The notes under the pieces: generated by a model
Told to the model about the DNA's origin: nothing
What the model saw: only the letters and a program-made list of their open reading frames with translations
Database searches by the model: none
Program-made: the position numbers and the translations under genes
Assembly (NCBI GenBank): GCA_964652155.1
Contig: CAZZBK010000086.1
Span: forward strand, 1-25,788
Origin: CAZZBK01 sp964652155
GTDB lineage: Bacteria; Planctomycetota; Planctomycetia; Pirellulales; PNKZ01
Direction: 5' to 3'
DNA length: 25,788 nucleotides
Shown here: one piece after another, positions 1 to 7,143 of the stretch
How the letters are laid out: each line of letters starts with the position of its first letter
Position numbering within the stretch: position 1 is the stretch's first letter

Positions 1-5
1 CAGAA

Positions 6-33
6 GGGATGAAGGATGAGGGATGAGGGATGA
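6..33. repeat. Tandem heptamer repeat, four copies
   Basis: Four head-to-tail copies of a 7-bp unit (GGGATGA, AGGATGA, GGGATGA, GGGATGA) run without interruption in non-coding DNA upstream of the first gene. The stretch is purine-rich on this strand. No function can be read from it; it may be the edge of a longer array that starts outside the window. Confidence 0.8.
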
Positions 34-66
34 AAGGGGAGACACGCTCACGCGGGAGTGATCTGA

Positions 67-99
67 CATTTAGCACTTGGCACTTCGCATTTAGCACTT
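67..99. repeat. Direct repeat CATTTAGCACTT with 21-bp offset
   Basis: CATTTAGCACTT occurs at 67-78 and again, identically, at 88-99. A shortened copy (GGCACTT) lies between them at 79-85, so GCACTT appears three times in 30 bp. It lies in the same intergenic stretch as the heptamer array and just upstream of a promoter-like site. It could be a dispersed intergenic repeat or an operator-like array; the sequence alone does not decide. Confidence 0.7.
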
Positions 100-106
100 C
101 CGATTG

Positions 107-135
107 TTGACCTTGGCCAGCGGGGCTCTTAGGAT
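107..135 (+). promoter_or_regulatory. Predicted sigma70-like promoter of the alpha/beta hydrolase gene
   Basis: TTGACC at 107-112 (5 of 6 to the -35 consensus), a 17-bp spacer, and TAGGAT at 130-135 (4 of 6 to the -10 consensus). Transcription would begin near 142. This argues that translation starts at the ATG at 184 rather than at the GTG at 142. Promoter consensus in Planctomycetota is poorly known, so this is inference. Confidence 0.4.
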
Positions 136-183
136 GAAGTTGTGCCACAAATTGCTTGTCATCTTAAATTTTGCGTGTGGATT

Positions 184-1098
184 ATGCCCCTGAATTTCGC
201 TCGCCGCATGTTGTTGGGATTGTGTTTGCTTGCCCTCTCGGAGAGTCTGGCGTCGGCTCAAGCCACCAGCGATAAAAAACTGCTCCCGCCAAAAGACATG
301 ACGCTCGACACCAAAGACGGCGTGATGCTGCGGGTAACTTACTACGCGGGCACGAACGACAAAGATAGCGTCCCGGTGATTCTGCTGCACGAGTACAACA
401 GCTCGCGGCGCGATTTGGATTCGCTGGCCCTGTACCTGCAAAAGACACACGGCTGCGCGGTGCTGTGCCCCGACCTGCGCGGTCATGGCGAGAGCACCAC
501 GGTCAAAGGCTCGACCAAACGACTCGACCTGATGCGGTTCCTGCCCGCCGACTATGAGAAGATGATCACCAACGACATGGAAGCGGTGAAAAAATTCCTC
601 CGCGAGGAGAACAACGCGGGACAGTGCAATCTCGACAAGCTCTCGGTGGTTGGCATTCAAATGGGCGCCACGATTGGCACCGTCTGGTCGGCGATCGATT
701 ACACCTTCCCGACACTGGCCACGGGCAAGCAAGGCAAAGACGTCAAGGCCGTGGTCATGATCTCTCCGCAGTACAGTTTCAAGGGCTTGCCCATCGACAA
801 GGCCTTCAGCGTGCAGGAGTTTCGCGAGACGGCTGGGATTCTGATCACCTGTGGCGAGGACGACCCAAAGAGCAAGGCCGACGCGGAACGGATCTTCAAG
901 CAATTCACCGGCGGCCGCAAGCAACCGGATGACATCAAAGAGCAACGTTTTTTTCTTGTCCCCAAAGACACCAAGCTACAAGCCACCAAGTTGCTGACCG
1001 AGCCAAGCGCCAAGCTCGAAGAAGTGATCGGTGCGTTCCTCAAGCTCCGCGCTATCGATCTTCCGAACCCCTGGCAAAACCGTCCCAGTGCTCTGTAG
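184..1098 (+). CDS. Secreted alpha/beta-hydrolase-fold protein lacking the catalytic Ser and His
   Basis: 304 residues from the ATG at 184; an in-frame GTG at 142 is possible but would place an odd segment before the signal peptide. Residues 1-26 form a Sec signal (RR, a Leu-rich core, then ASAQA). The body follows the alpha/beta hydrolase pattern: an oxyanion-type strand at 65-75 (ILLHEYNSSR), PDLRGHG at 96-102, and a nucleophile-elbow segment VVGIQMGAT at 155-163. At the elbow the usual GxSxG reads G-I-Q-M-G, so Gln159 (codon CAA) occupies the serine position. An acid candidate (D225/D226 in GEDD) is present, but no histidine occurs after residue 101, so the triad His is also absent. The fold assignment is fairly safe; hydrolase activity is doubtful. 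A binding or structural periplasmic role is possible. The 3' end overlaps a convergent small gene. Confidence 0.8.
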   Translation: MPLNFARRMLLGLCLLALSESLASAQATSDKKLLPPKDMTLDTKDGVMLRVTYYAGTNDKDSVPVILLHEYNSSRRDLDSLALYLQKTHGCAVLCPDLRGHGESTTVKGSTKRLDLMRFLPADYEKMITNDMEAVKKFLREENNAGQCNLDKLSVVGIQMGATIGTVWSAIDYTFPTLATGKQGKDVKAVVMISPQYSFKGLPIDKAFSVQEFRETAGILITCGEDDPKSKADAERIFKQFTGGRKQPDDIKEQRFFLVPKDTKLQATKLLTEPSAKLEEVIGAFLKLRAIDLPNPWQNRPSAL

Positions 1099-1372
1099 AG
1101 TCGACGATCATCGGTAGGGACGATGTTCCCGAGGGGCGATCCAGCATCTCGATGCGGCCGAGTAATCGAGGCTCGCTGAGCTGTGCGTCTTGATCGTAAA
1201 TGTGCGGGACAATGCCACGAGTCGCTTCGGTCGAGCGATAGTGCAGCGTCGAATACCGCAGCGCGGGCGAGTGCCCCGACTCGATCGTGTCGTCCTTGGG
1301 AAACAAGGTCAGCGAACTCATGCCAGAGAGGATGATGCCCAATGCCAAGGCGGTCTTGATGGTCGGATTCAT
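1052..1372 (-). CDS. Small hypothetical protein with N-terminal hydrophobic segment
   Basis: 106 residues from the ATG at 1372; a TTG nine bases upstream is less likely. The N-terminus (MNPTIKTALALGIILSGMSS) looks like a Sec signal or a single membrane anchor. The rest is polar, without a motif I recognise and without cysteines. A GAGG stretch sits about 10 bases before the ATG. The last 47 bases overlap the 3' end of the convergent hydrolase gene, which is unusual and lowers confidence. In its favour are the plausible leader and the lack of another gene in this interval. Function unknown. Confidence 0.45.
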   Translation of the reverse strand: MNPTIKTALALGIILSGMSSLTLFPKDDTIESGHSPALRYSTLHYRSTEATRGIVPHIYDQDAQLSEPRLLGRIEMLDRPSGTSSLPMIVDSTEHWDGFARGSEDR

Positions 1373-1499
1373 TCGTCGCAAGCCTCGGTGTCGCTCATCC
1401 AGTCGCGAGATTGTCGACTCAATTATGCCACACGATTACCCTACCACGCTATTTTCAACTCATGACGAATAGCCAAACCTTGCGGGCTGCAAACTCTCG

Positions 1500-2522
1500 C
1501 TATTTTGACAATCGCGTGAAGATCATTCGTCCGCCGCTCGTCTGCAACACGCTGGTCACCACGACCCGCACAGTCTGTTGCAGCGCGTCGCGCCCATCGA
1601 TGACCACGACCATTGTGCCATCGCCCAAATAGCCCACCCCTTGTCCTGACTCCTCGCCCGGCTTGATGACCGCCACCTCAAACGACTCGCCCGGCAGATA
1701 CGCGGGTCGCAGGGCATTGGCCACGTCGTTGAGATTGATGACCTCGACGCCGTGCAATTGGGCGACTTGGTTCAAGTTGTAATCGTTCGTCACGATCTTG
1801 GAGTGCAACAGCTTGGCAGTCTGAACCAATTTGATATCAACCGCCGAGTCCGTATGATCCGCCAGAGTTATGGACTTGATTTGCAACCGCGCCTGCGGGT
1901 TGCTTTGCAGGCGCTGCAAAACCTCCAAGCCGCGGCGGCCACGCTGCCGGCGTTGCTTGTCCGTGCTGTCGGCGATCGATTGCAGTTCGTTCATCACAAA
2001 GTCGGTCACCAGCAGGGGGCCCGCGATGACTCCCGTGGCGGCCACCTCGACAATGCGACCGTCGATGATGGCGCTCGTGTCGAGCAACAGCGGTCGCTCA
2101 CTCGCCTCGGGGACTGCTGGACGATCAGCCTCAGGGCCCAGCCCGCACAGACAGCGCCATAGCAGCGTGCTCGCAAAACAGGCGATCGACAGTGCCGTGC
2201 CCAGCCACACGACCAACCGCAGCACGCCCGGCAGCGCGAGCATGTTCGCCACGGGCAACGCTCCCCACGCCGCGACGAGCGCTCCGATCAGCAACCCACC
2301 CAGGAGCGCGTAGCCGAGCCGCGGCAGAGGGCGAACCACCAACAGGTCCAAGAGCACCACTGCGATCGGCAGCATGGTCAGAACCATACGCACCGTGCCG
2401 CGCAACTCTTCTTGCTGTCGAAAGAGCGTCGCCGATGTCTCCAGCGCCACGGCACCGAGGCCCCACAACAGCAACATCACGCCGTAAATCATTGCGCGGG
2501 GCATCGAATCCAACCAAGTCAT
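1500..2522 (-). CDS. Membrane-anchored PIN/TRAM domain protein (YacL-like)
   Basis: 340 residues from the ATG at 2522, which lies 5 bp after the dGTPase stop; the longer frame reads back into that gene and is rejected. Residues 10-122 hold about four hydrophobic segments (roughly 10-26, 45-63, 70-88, 103-122). A PIN nuclease domain spans about 145-270 with the acidic set D148 (LLLDTSAIIDGR), D154, E179 (NEL), D229 (AVDIKL) and D247 (TNDYNL). A TRAM domain at about 275-335 (LPGESFEVAVIKPGEE, GVGYLGDGTMVVV) predicts nucleic acid binding. The order TM-PIN-TRAM is that of Bacillus YacL-type proteins, whose exact substrate is not firmly known; a ribonuclease tethered to the inner membrane is the likely role. 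It is the last gene of a three-gene operon. Confidence 0.9.
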   Translation of the reverse strand: MTWLDSMPRAMIYGVMLLLWGLGAVALETSATLFRQQEELRGTVRMVLTMLPIAVVLLDLLVVRPLPRLGYALLGGLLIGALVAAWGALPVANMLALPGVLRLVVWLGTALSIACFASTLLWRCLCGLGPEADRPAVPEASERPLLLDTSAIIDGRIVEVAATGVIAGPLLVTDFVMNELQSIADSTDKQRRQRGRRGLEVLQRLQSNPQARLQIKSITLADHTDSAVDIKLVQTAKLLHSKIVTNDYNLNQVAQLHGVEVINLNDVANALRPAYLPGESFEVAVIKPGEESGQGVGYLGDGTMVVVIDGRDALQQTVRVVVTSVLQTSGGRMIFTRLSK

Positions 2523-2527
2523 AAAAG

Positions 2528-3673
2528 TTAGGAACGAGCGAAATGCAGCCGGTACTGCTGACGACAGTAGCGATCGGTCATCCCAGCGAGGTAATCTCCC
2601 ACGGTGCGCTCCAAGCCCTCGGTGGCGATGCGTCCGCGAAACCCCTCGGGTATCCACTCTGGATGCCGCACATAGCCGTGGAACATATCCAGCACATGAG
2701 CCTGGGCACGGCGGCGGACCTTGAGCACCGCAGGGTGCCGATACACGCGCTGGTACAAAAACTGTTCCAGCTCCTGTTTCTGCTGGATCAACTCAGCGCC
2801 GGGCTCAATGATGAGGGGCGAAGATCGCACTGCCGCCACCGACACAACCCCGAACTGCTCGATGCGGGCCAGCGAATGCCGCAGCACGTCGCTAACCTGC
2901 CAATCGATCAGTTCATGCACCACCGAGCGTTGCAGTTCGCGGTCGGTCAGCGCGTGGTACCGCGATCGAACGCGCTCCACCGCGGTTCGCCACAACGGTG
3001 TCTCGGCCAATTCAGCGAGCGAGATCAGCTTGAGCTCCAGCGCATCGTCGGCGTCGTGCGCGTCGTAGGCCATGCTGTCGGCCGCATCGACGGCCTGCAC
3101 TTCGAGCAGCGGCCGCTCGTGGTCATACCGCTTGTCGATGCGATGGCGTTGTCCTGAGAGCACTTCGATCGAGAGATTCAGGCCTGGGAACTCGACGTAA
3201 CGCTGCTCGAGCTCCTCGACGATGCGGAGCGCGTGGCGATTATGCGAGAAGCCGCCATGCGCTTGCAGGCACTCGTCGAGCACGTCCTCGCCCGCATGCC
3301 CGAACGGCGGGTGTCCCAGATCGTGAAACATGGCCAGCGACTCGACCAGATCCTCGTTCAGGCGCATGGCCCGGGCCAGAGTCCGCGCGATCGAGGTGAC
3401 TTCGATCGTGTGCGTGAGCCGCGTGCGATGGTAGTCGCCCAGCTCACCGGTAAACACCTGGGTCTTGCCGCTCAGGCGACGATAGGCGGTGCTATGAACA
3501 ATCCGGTCCCGATCACGCTGATAGAGTCCGCGATACGCATGCGCGGGCTCACCGTGGCGTCGCCCCTGCGAGTCGGCCGTGTGCATGGCCCAGGGGGCGA
3601 GTAGCGTTTGCTCGCGCTCCGCGATCGAAAGCGGAGTTGCTGCCACGGCGTGGATGGAGGTCGGCTCGCTCAC
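2528..3673 (-). CDS. dgt: dGTPase-like HD-domain deoxynucleotide triphosphohydrolase
   Basis: 381 residues. The start GTG at 3673 overlaps the stop of the HIT gene by 4 nt (GTGA), indicating translational coupling. The family's opening region appears at about 23-60 (LLAPWAMHTADSQGRR, then YQRDRDRIVHS). The signature YRRLSGKTQVF lies at 64-74. The HD metal site comprises H88 (RLTHTIEV), H117-D118 (FHDLGHPPFGHAGE) and a later Asp near 207 (AADSMAYDAHD). Enzymes of this family cleave dNTPs to the deoxynucleoside plus triphosphate, shaping the dNTP pool. The sequence resembles the shorter dGTPase-like subgroup rather than the longer E. coli enzyme, so substrate preference is open. The neighbouring HIT protein is another nucleotide hydrolase family, consistent with nucleotide housekeeping. 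Confidence 0.9.
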   Translation of the reverse strand: MSEPTSIHAVAATPLSIAEREQTLLAPWAMHTADSQGRRHGEPAHAYRGLYQRDRDRIVHSTAYRRLSGKTQVFTGELGDYHRTRLTHTIEVTSIARTLARAMRLNEDLVESLAMFHDLGHPPFGHAGEDVLDECLQAHGGFSHNRHALRIVEELEQRYVEFPGLNLSIEVLSGQRHRIDKRYDHERPLLEVQAVDAADSMAYDAHDADDALELKLISLAELAETPLWRTAVERVRSRYHALTDRELQRSVVHELIDWQVSDVLRHSLARIEQFGVVSVAAVRSSPLIIEPGAELIQQKQELEQFLYQRVYRHPAVLKVRRRAQAHVLDMFHGYVRHPEWIPEGFRGRIATEGLERTVGDYLAGMTDRYCRQQYRLHFARS

Positions 3674-4281
3674 GCGCTCACTCCGCGCAGTTGCTCGGCT
3701 GAGGCGGAGAGCAGGTCGTAGAGCGCATCGAGCGATTGCGAAATGACGTTCGTCTGAGTGAGCACGGGCATGAAGTTCGTGTCGCCCGACCAGCGTGGCA
3801 CCAAATGCCAGTGCAGGTGGCCGGGCACACCGGCTCCGGCGATACCGCCGAGATTCAGGCCGATGTTGAACCCCTGGGCGTTCATGTCGCGCTCCATCAC
3901 CGTGACCAACCGCGCGAGCACGCTGACCGCCTCGGCATGCACTTCCGGCGGGCAGTCGTCGAGTCGGGCTCGATGATCGAGCGGTGCGACCAACACATGG
4001 CCGTTGTTGTAGGGATAGCGGTTGAGAATGACGAACACGTGCTCCAGGCGGCAGACGACCAGATTCTCACGATCGCGCGTATCGACCACGGTTCGACATA
4101 AAAAGCACGACCGCTCGCCACCGGGTCGCAGCGTCAAGGCCGCCGCGCGTTCAACTTCGCGGGCCTTCTCATCCGGATCGCGGACAATGTAACTGAGCCG
4201 CCAGGGGGCCCACAGTTGTTCGTTGCTCAAAATATCCTCGACATGCTCAGACTTGAATACTGGAAGTCTATGCCCTGTCAT
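3670..4281 (-). CDS. HIT family nucleotide hydrolase/transferase
   Basis: 203 residues from the ATG at 4281. The histidine triad is intact: GHLHWHLVPRW with H155, H157 and H159. The upstream HIT strands are clear (VFVILNRYPYNNGHVLVAP at about 82-100, then GFNIGLNLGGIAGAGVPGH). Cys59 and Cys62 (CFLC) form half of a zinc-binding pattern common in bacterial HIT proteins. Residues 20-33 (NEQLWAPWRLSYIV) are typical of the Ap4A-phosphorylase-like branch, so the substrate is probably a dinucleoside polyphosphate or nucleotide-phosphoramidate; this is family inference. It is the first gene of the minus-strand operon and overlaps the dGTPase start by 4 nt. Confidence 0.9.
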   Translation of the reverse strand: MTGHRLPVFKSEHVEDILSNEQLWAPWRLSYIVRDPDEKAREVERAAALTLRPGGERSCFLCRTVVDTRDRENLVVCRLEHVFVILNRYPYNNGHVLVAPLDHRARLDDCPPEVHAEAVSVLARLVTVMERDMNAQGFNIGLNLGGIAGAGVPGHLHWHLVPRWSGDTNFMPVLTQTNVISQSLDALYDLLSASAEQLRGVSA

Positions 4282-4321
4282 TGGTTACAACAAGTCCAAC
4301 TCGTTCCTCCGCAAGTCGCTG

Positions 4322-4351
4322 TTGTCAATGGCCACCGCCGCCCCCTATGAT
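4322..4351 (+). promoter_or_regulatory. Predicted sigma70-like promoter of scpA
   Basis: TTGTCA at 4322-4327 (5 of 6), an 18-bp spacer, and TATGAT at 4346-4351 (5 of 6). It is the best promoter match in this intergenic region and would give a start near 4358, about 55 nt before the scpA ATG. The -35 box is nearly palindromic, so the minus strand also shows TTGACA (4328-4323), but I see no matching -10 for the divergent HIT operon. Confidence 0.5.
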
Positions 4352-4413
4352 CCCATGCTGTTCGTGTGGCGCGACGCGCTCGTGTCGCTGGGCGCGGATC
4401 GAGTTGTCCTGAA

Positions 4414-5220
4414 ATGAGTTGTGGCATGGCGTTTCGAGTCGATGTCGATATTTTCCGCGGCCCGCTCGACTTGCTGCTGTACTTGGTGCGCAAGCACGAG
4501 GTCGATATTCTCGATCTGCCCCTCTCGACGATCACGGACCAGTATCTGAGCTACGTGAGCGTACTTGAGCAGCTCGATGTCAACGCGATCGGCGATTTCC
4601 TGGAAATGGCCAGCATCCTGCTGGAGCTCAAGTCACGGATGGTCTTGCCTCACGGGGACGAAGTGGCCGAGGAGATCGAAGACCCGCGGCAGGGGCTCGT
4701 GCAACAACTGCTCGAGTACCGCAAGTTCAAAGAGGCCGCCAGCATGCTCGAGGAGCGGAGCCGCTCGTGGCAGGAGCGTTACCCGCGGCTGGCGATCGAC
4801 GTGCCGCCGCGACAACGGAGCCTGGCCGACGAACCGATCCGCGAGATCGAAATGTGGGACTTGGTCAGCGCCTTCGGCCGGATCATGCAGCAGCATGGGC
4901 ATGGCCCCAGCCAGAACATTGTCTACGACGACACGCCGATCGAAGTTCATATGGATCGTATTCGCGAACAACTGCTGCGCGAGGGGCGTGTGGCGCTCGG
5001 CGACTTGTTCCAGCCGGGGATGCACAAATCGCGGCTGGTCGGCGTCTTCCTGGCCATCTTGGAACTGATTCGTCATCACTCGGTGCGGGTCGACCAGAGC
5101 CAACTATTTGGCGAAATCTATGTCACCCCAGGCCCAACCGTCGAGCAACCGATCGTCGCCTCGACCGACGCGGCGAGCCCCGAGCCGGTCGAGCCCGTTT
5201 CGCCCACCAAACCGCGTTAA
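4414..5220 (+). CDS. scpA: Segregation and condensation protein A (ScpA kleisin)
   Basis: 268 residues from the ATG at 4414; an ATG at 4426 is equally possible, while the GTG at 4366 lies almost at the predicted transcription start. The kleisin N-terminus is diagnostic: FRVDVDIFRGPLDLLLYLVR followed by KHEVDILDLPLSTITDQYLSYV, then FLEMASILLELKSRMVLP. The C-terminal winged helix (about 175-245) ends in HSVRVDQSQLFGEIYV. A Pro/Glu-rich tail follows. ScpA bridges the heads of the SMC dimer together with ScpB to condense and segregate the chromosome. No scpB lies next to it, unlike many bacteria where the two are adjacent. No strong Shine-Dalgarno is visible. Confidence 0.93.
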   Translation: MSCGMAFRVDVDIFRGPLDLLLYLVRKHEVDILDLPLSTITDQYLSYVSVLEQLDVNAIGDFLEMASILLELKSRMVLPHGDEVAEEIEDPRQGLVQQLLEYRKFKEAASMLEERSRSWQERYPRLAIDVPPRQRSLADEPIREIEMWDLVSAFGRIMQQHGHGPSQNIVYDDTPIEVHMDRIREQLLREGRVALGDLFQPGMHKSRLVGVFLAILELIRHHSVRVDQSQLFGEIYVTPGPTVEQPIVASTDAASPEPVEPVSPTKPR

Positions 5221-5258
5221 TCACGGTCGCTTGCGGCGGCTTCAATGGTCGGGGGCCT

Positions 5259-5281
5259 CGCAGGGTTCGGCTTGCCCTGCG
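5259..5281. other. Intergenic hairpin after scpA
   Basis: CGCAGGG at 5259-5265 pairs perfectly with CCCTGCG at 5275-5281 across a 9-nt loop. No T-tract follows on either strand, so intrinsic termination is not supported. It lies between the scpA stop and the RNase Z-like gene. Confidence 0.4.
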
Positions 5282-5341
5282 GGCGATCTGGTTTACACTT
5301 GACCACGTGCCTCGCCCGCTTTCATTCTGTCGAGCTTCAGC

Positions 5342-6181
5342 GTGATTCAGAACCTGCCCGTCAAGTCGCTCCCGTTCAAGGACCTCACCATCGAAGGGTA
5401 CTCCCGAGCGGCGGTACAAACCTACTGGCGGATCCCGGAGCTGAAGCTAGGTTTCGACCTGGGCGCACAACCGTGGGACTTCATGGGGACCGGCACGTGG
5501 TTCGTCTCGCACGCCCATCTCGATCATATCGCGGCGCTGCCCGTGTACGTGGCCAGGCGGCGCATGATGAAAATGGAACCGCCGATCATTTATCTGCCTG
5601 AGCAAACCGTTGACAACGTCGATCGGCTGCTCAAGGTGTTCACGCGGCTCGATGGCGGGCGGATGCCCTGCCAACTGATCGGGCTTAAGCCCGGCGACGA
5701 GGTAGAGCTGTCGCGCGAGCATGTCGTGACCGTCTCGGCCACCAAGCATCGCGTCCCCTCGCTGGGGTTTGTCGTCTGGGAGCGGCGTCGCAAGCTCAAG
5801 GCCGAGTACCTGAACCTGAGCGGCAATGAGATTCGCGACTTGCGACTGAGCGGCACGGACGTGACCGAGGAAAAGCGCGTCGCGCGACTGGCCTATGTGG
5901 GGGACTCAGCTCCCGAAGGGCTCGACAACTGCCCGGCCATGTTCGAGGCGCAGGTGCTGATTACCGAGTTGACCTTCGTGGCCCCCAGTCATCGCAAAGA
6001 GAAGATACACAAGTTTGGGCATATCCACCTGGACGACCTCATCGAGCGCCGCGAACGCTTCAAAAACGAGTTAATTATCGCGGCGCACTTCAGTACCCGC
6101 TATCATCACCATCATATCCGCAAGCTCGTCGAACGGGCTGCGCCCGACATGTTCGCAGGAAGGCTACACTTATGGCTCTAA
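5342..6181 (+). CDS. Metallo-beta-lactamase-fold hydrolase, RNase Z-like
   Basis: 279 residues from a GTG at 5342. Zinc ligands match the RNase Z/ELAC branch: HAHLDH at 57-62, H136 in TKHRVPSLGFVV, D188 in YVGDSAPEG, H227/H229 in FGHIHLDD, and a C-terminal HFSTRY (H249) resembling the RNase Z HFSxRY motif. RNase Z endonucleases process the 3' ends of tRNA precursors. The protein is somewhat shorter than typical RNase Z (about 300-320 residues) and I cannot see a clear exosite arm, so another hydrolytic role remains possible. Its last 10 nt overlap the start of the amidohydrolase gene, implying cotranscription. Confidence 0.8.
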   Translation: MIQNLPVKSLPFKDLTIEGYSRAAVQTYWRIPELKLGFDLGAQPWDFMGTGTWFVSHAHLDHIAALPVYVARRRMMKMEPPIIYLPEQTVDNVDRLLKVFTRLDGGRMPCQLIGLKPGDEVELSREHVVTVSATKHRVPSLGFVVWERRRKLKAEYLNLSGNEIRDLRLSGTDVTEEKRVARLAYVGDSAPEGLDNCPAMFEAQVLITELTFVAPSHRKEKIHKFGHIHLDDLIERRERFKNELIIAAHFSTRYHHHHIRKLVERAAPDMFAGRLHLWL

Positions 6182-7143
6182 ACGCGCTCACTGAACAAGT
6201 CTCACGCCGCACGTTTGCTCGCCGCGTGGCGGCCACGGTCGCGATCGGTTCGATGACCAACGTGCTCGGCGGTAGTCGGGCACAGGCCGCGTTTCCGAAG
6301 GGCCGTTATGTCGATGTCCACACGCATATCGGCACGGTCTGGAACACGACGCAATTGCTCAGCGCGGCTGACTTATTGCGCTGGATGGACTCGCAAGACG
6401 TGGCGCAAGCGGTGGTCTTGCCGCTCGTCTCGCCCGAGTCGTCGTCGTATCCCATTTCAACTCAATTGGTGCTGAGCGACACGGCGGCGCATCGCGATCG
6501 CTTGATCCCGTTCTGCTCGATCGATCCGCGCACGAGCTATAACGGCTCGACCAAGGGGCTGCTGGGCATGTTGCAGGCCTACAAAGACGCCGGCGCGAAA
6601 GGCTTCGGCGAGCACAAGCCCGGGGTCAAGATCGACGACCCGCTGAACATGAAACTGTACGAGGCCTGCGCCGAGTTGCAGCTACCCGTGTTGTTCCATC
6701 TCGACAACCAGCGGAACATGGACGCTCCCGGCCTGCCTGGGTTGGAGCGGGTGCTCAAAACATTTCCCACGCTCGTGATGATCGGTCATGGGCCCGGCTG
6801 GTGGGCCTCGATCAGCGCGGGGCTGACGCAGGCCGAACTGGGTGGGTACCCGCGCGGACCCGTCATTGCCGGCGGAGCCATCGACACGTTGATGGACAAA
6901 TATCCGAATCTGTACGGCGACCTGTCGGCAGGCAGCGGGACCGGCGCGATCCGGCGCGACAGCGAGTTCGGTCGTCAGTTCCTGATCCGCCGAGCCGATC
7001 GGCTCATGTTCGGCACCGATTACCTCTCGCCCGGTCAAAACGTTCCGCAACTCGAGCTATACGGCCAGATCGACCTGCCCGCCGAGGTTCAAGAGAAGAT
7101 TTATCGCAGCAATGCGCGGAAACTCTTGGGCCTTGTCGGATGA
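6172..7143 (+). CDS. Tat-exported amidohydrolase (Amidohydro_2 family)
   Basis: 323 residues from the ATG at 6172, preceded by AGGAAGG at good spacing. The N-terminus has a twin-arginine-type leader (VSRRTFARRVAATVAIG at 10-26, then SRAQAA), predicting export as a folded metalloenzyme. The TIM-barrel amidohydrolase ligands appear in order: VDVHTH (H50, H52), LFHLD (H176), IGHGPG (H206) and FGTDY (D283). This is the ACMSD/2-pyrone-4,6-dicarboxylate-hydrolase type superfamily (decarboxylases and lactone hydrolases). The substrate cannot be told. It overlaps the upstream RNase Z-like gene by 10 nt and the downstream hemW by 4 nt (ATGA). Confidence 0.87.
   Translation: MALNALTEQVSRRTFARRVAATVAIGSMTNVLGGSRAQAAFPKGRYVDVHTHIGTVWNTTQLLSAADLLRWMDSQDVAQAVVLPLVSPESSSYPISTQLVLSDTAAHRDRLIPFCSIDPRTSYNGSTKGLLGMLQAYKDAGAKGFGEHKPGVKIDDPLNMKLYEACAELQLPVLFHLDNQRNMDAPGLPGLERVLKTFPTLVMIGHGPGWWASISAGLTQAELGGYPRGPVIAGGAIDTLMDKYPNLYGDLSAGSGTGAIRRDSEFGRQFLIRRADRLMFGTDYLSPGQNVPQLELYGQIDLPAEVQEKIYRSNARKLLGLVG

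Noticed and set aside
91..945. 284-codon minus-strand reading frame opposite the alpha/beta hydrolase gene
   Set aside because: It is antisense to a gene with a clear fold and signal peptide; its product has no recognisable domain and is typical of the spurious open frames opposite GC-rich genes.
4366..4413. Extended N-terminus of ScpA from the GTG at 4366
   Set aside because: The extra residues do not match the ScpA family, and the start would lie about 8 nt from the predicted transcription start.
6801..7139. Upstream extension of the hemW frame by 113 codons
   Set aside because: It lies entirely within the amidohydrolase gene in another frame; the HemW family begins just before the first radical SAM cysteine, matching the ATG at 7140.
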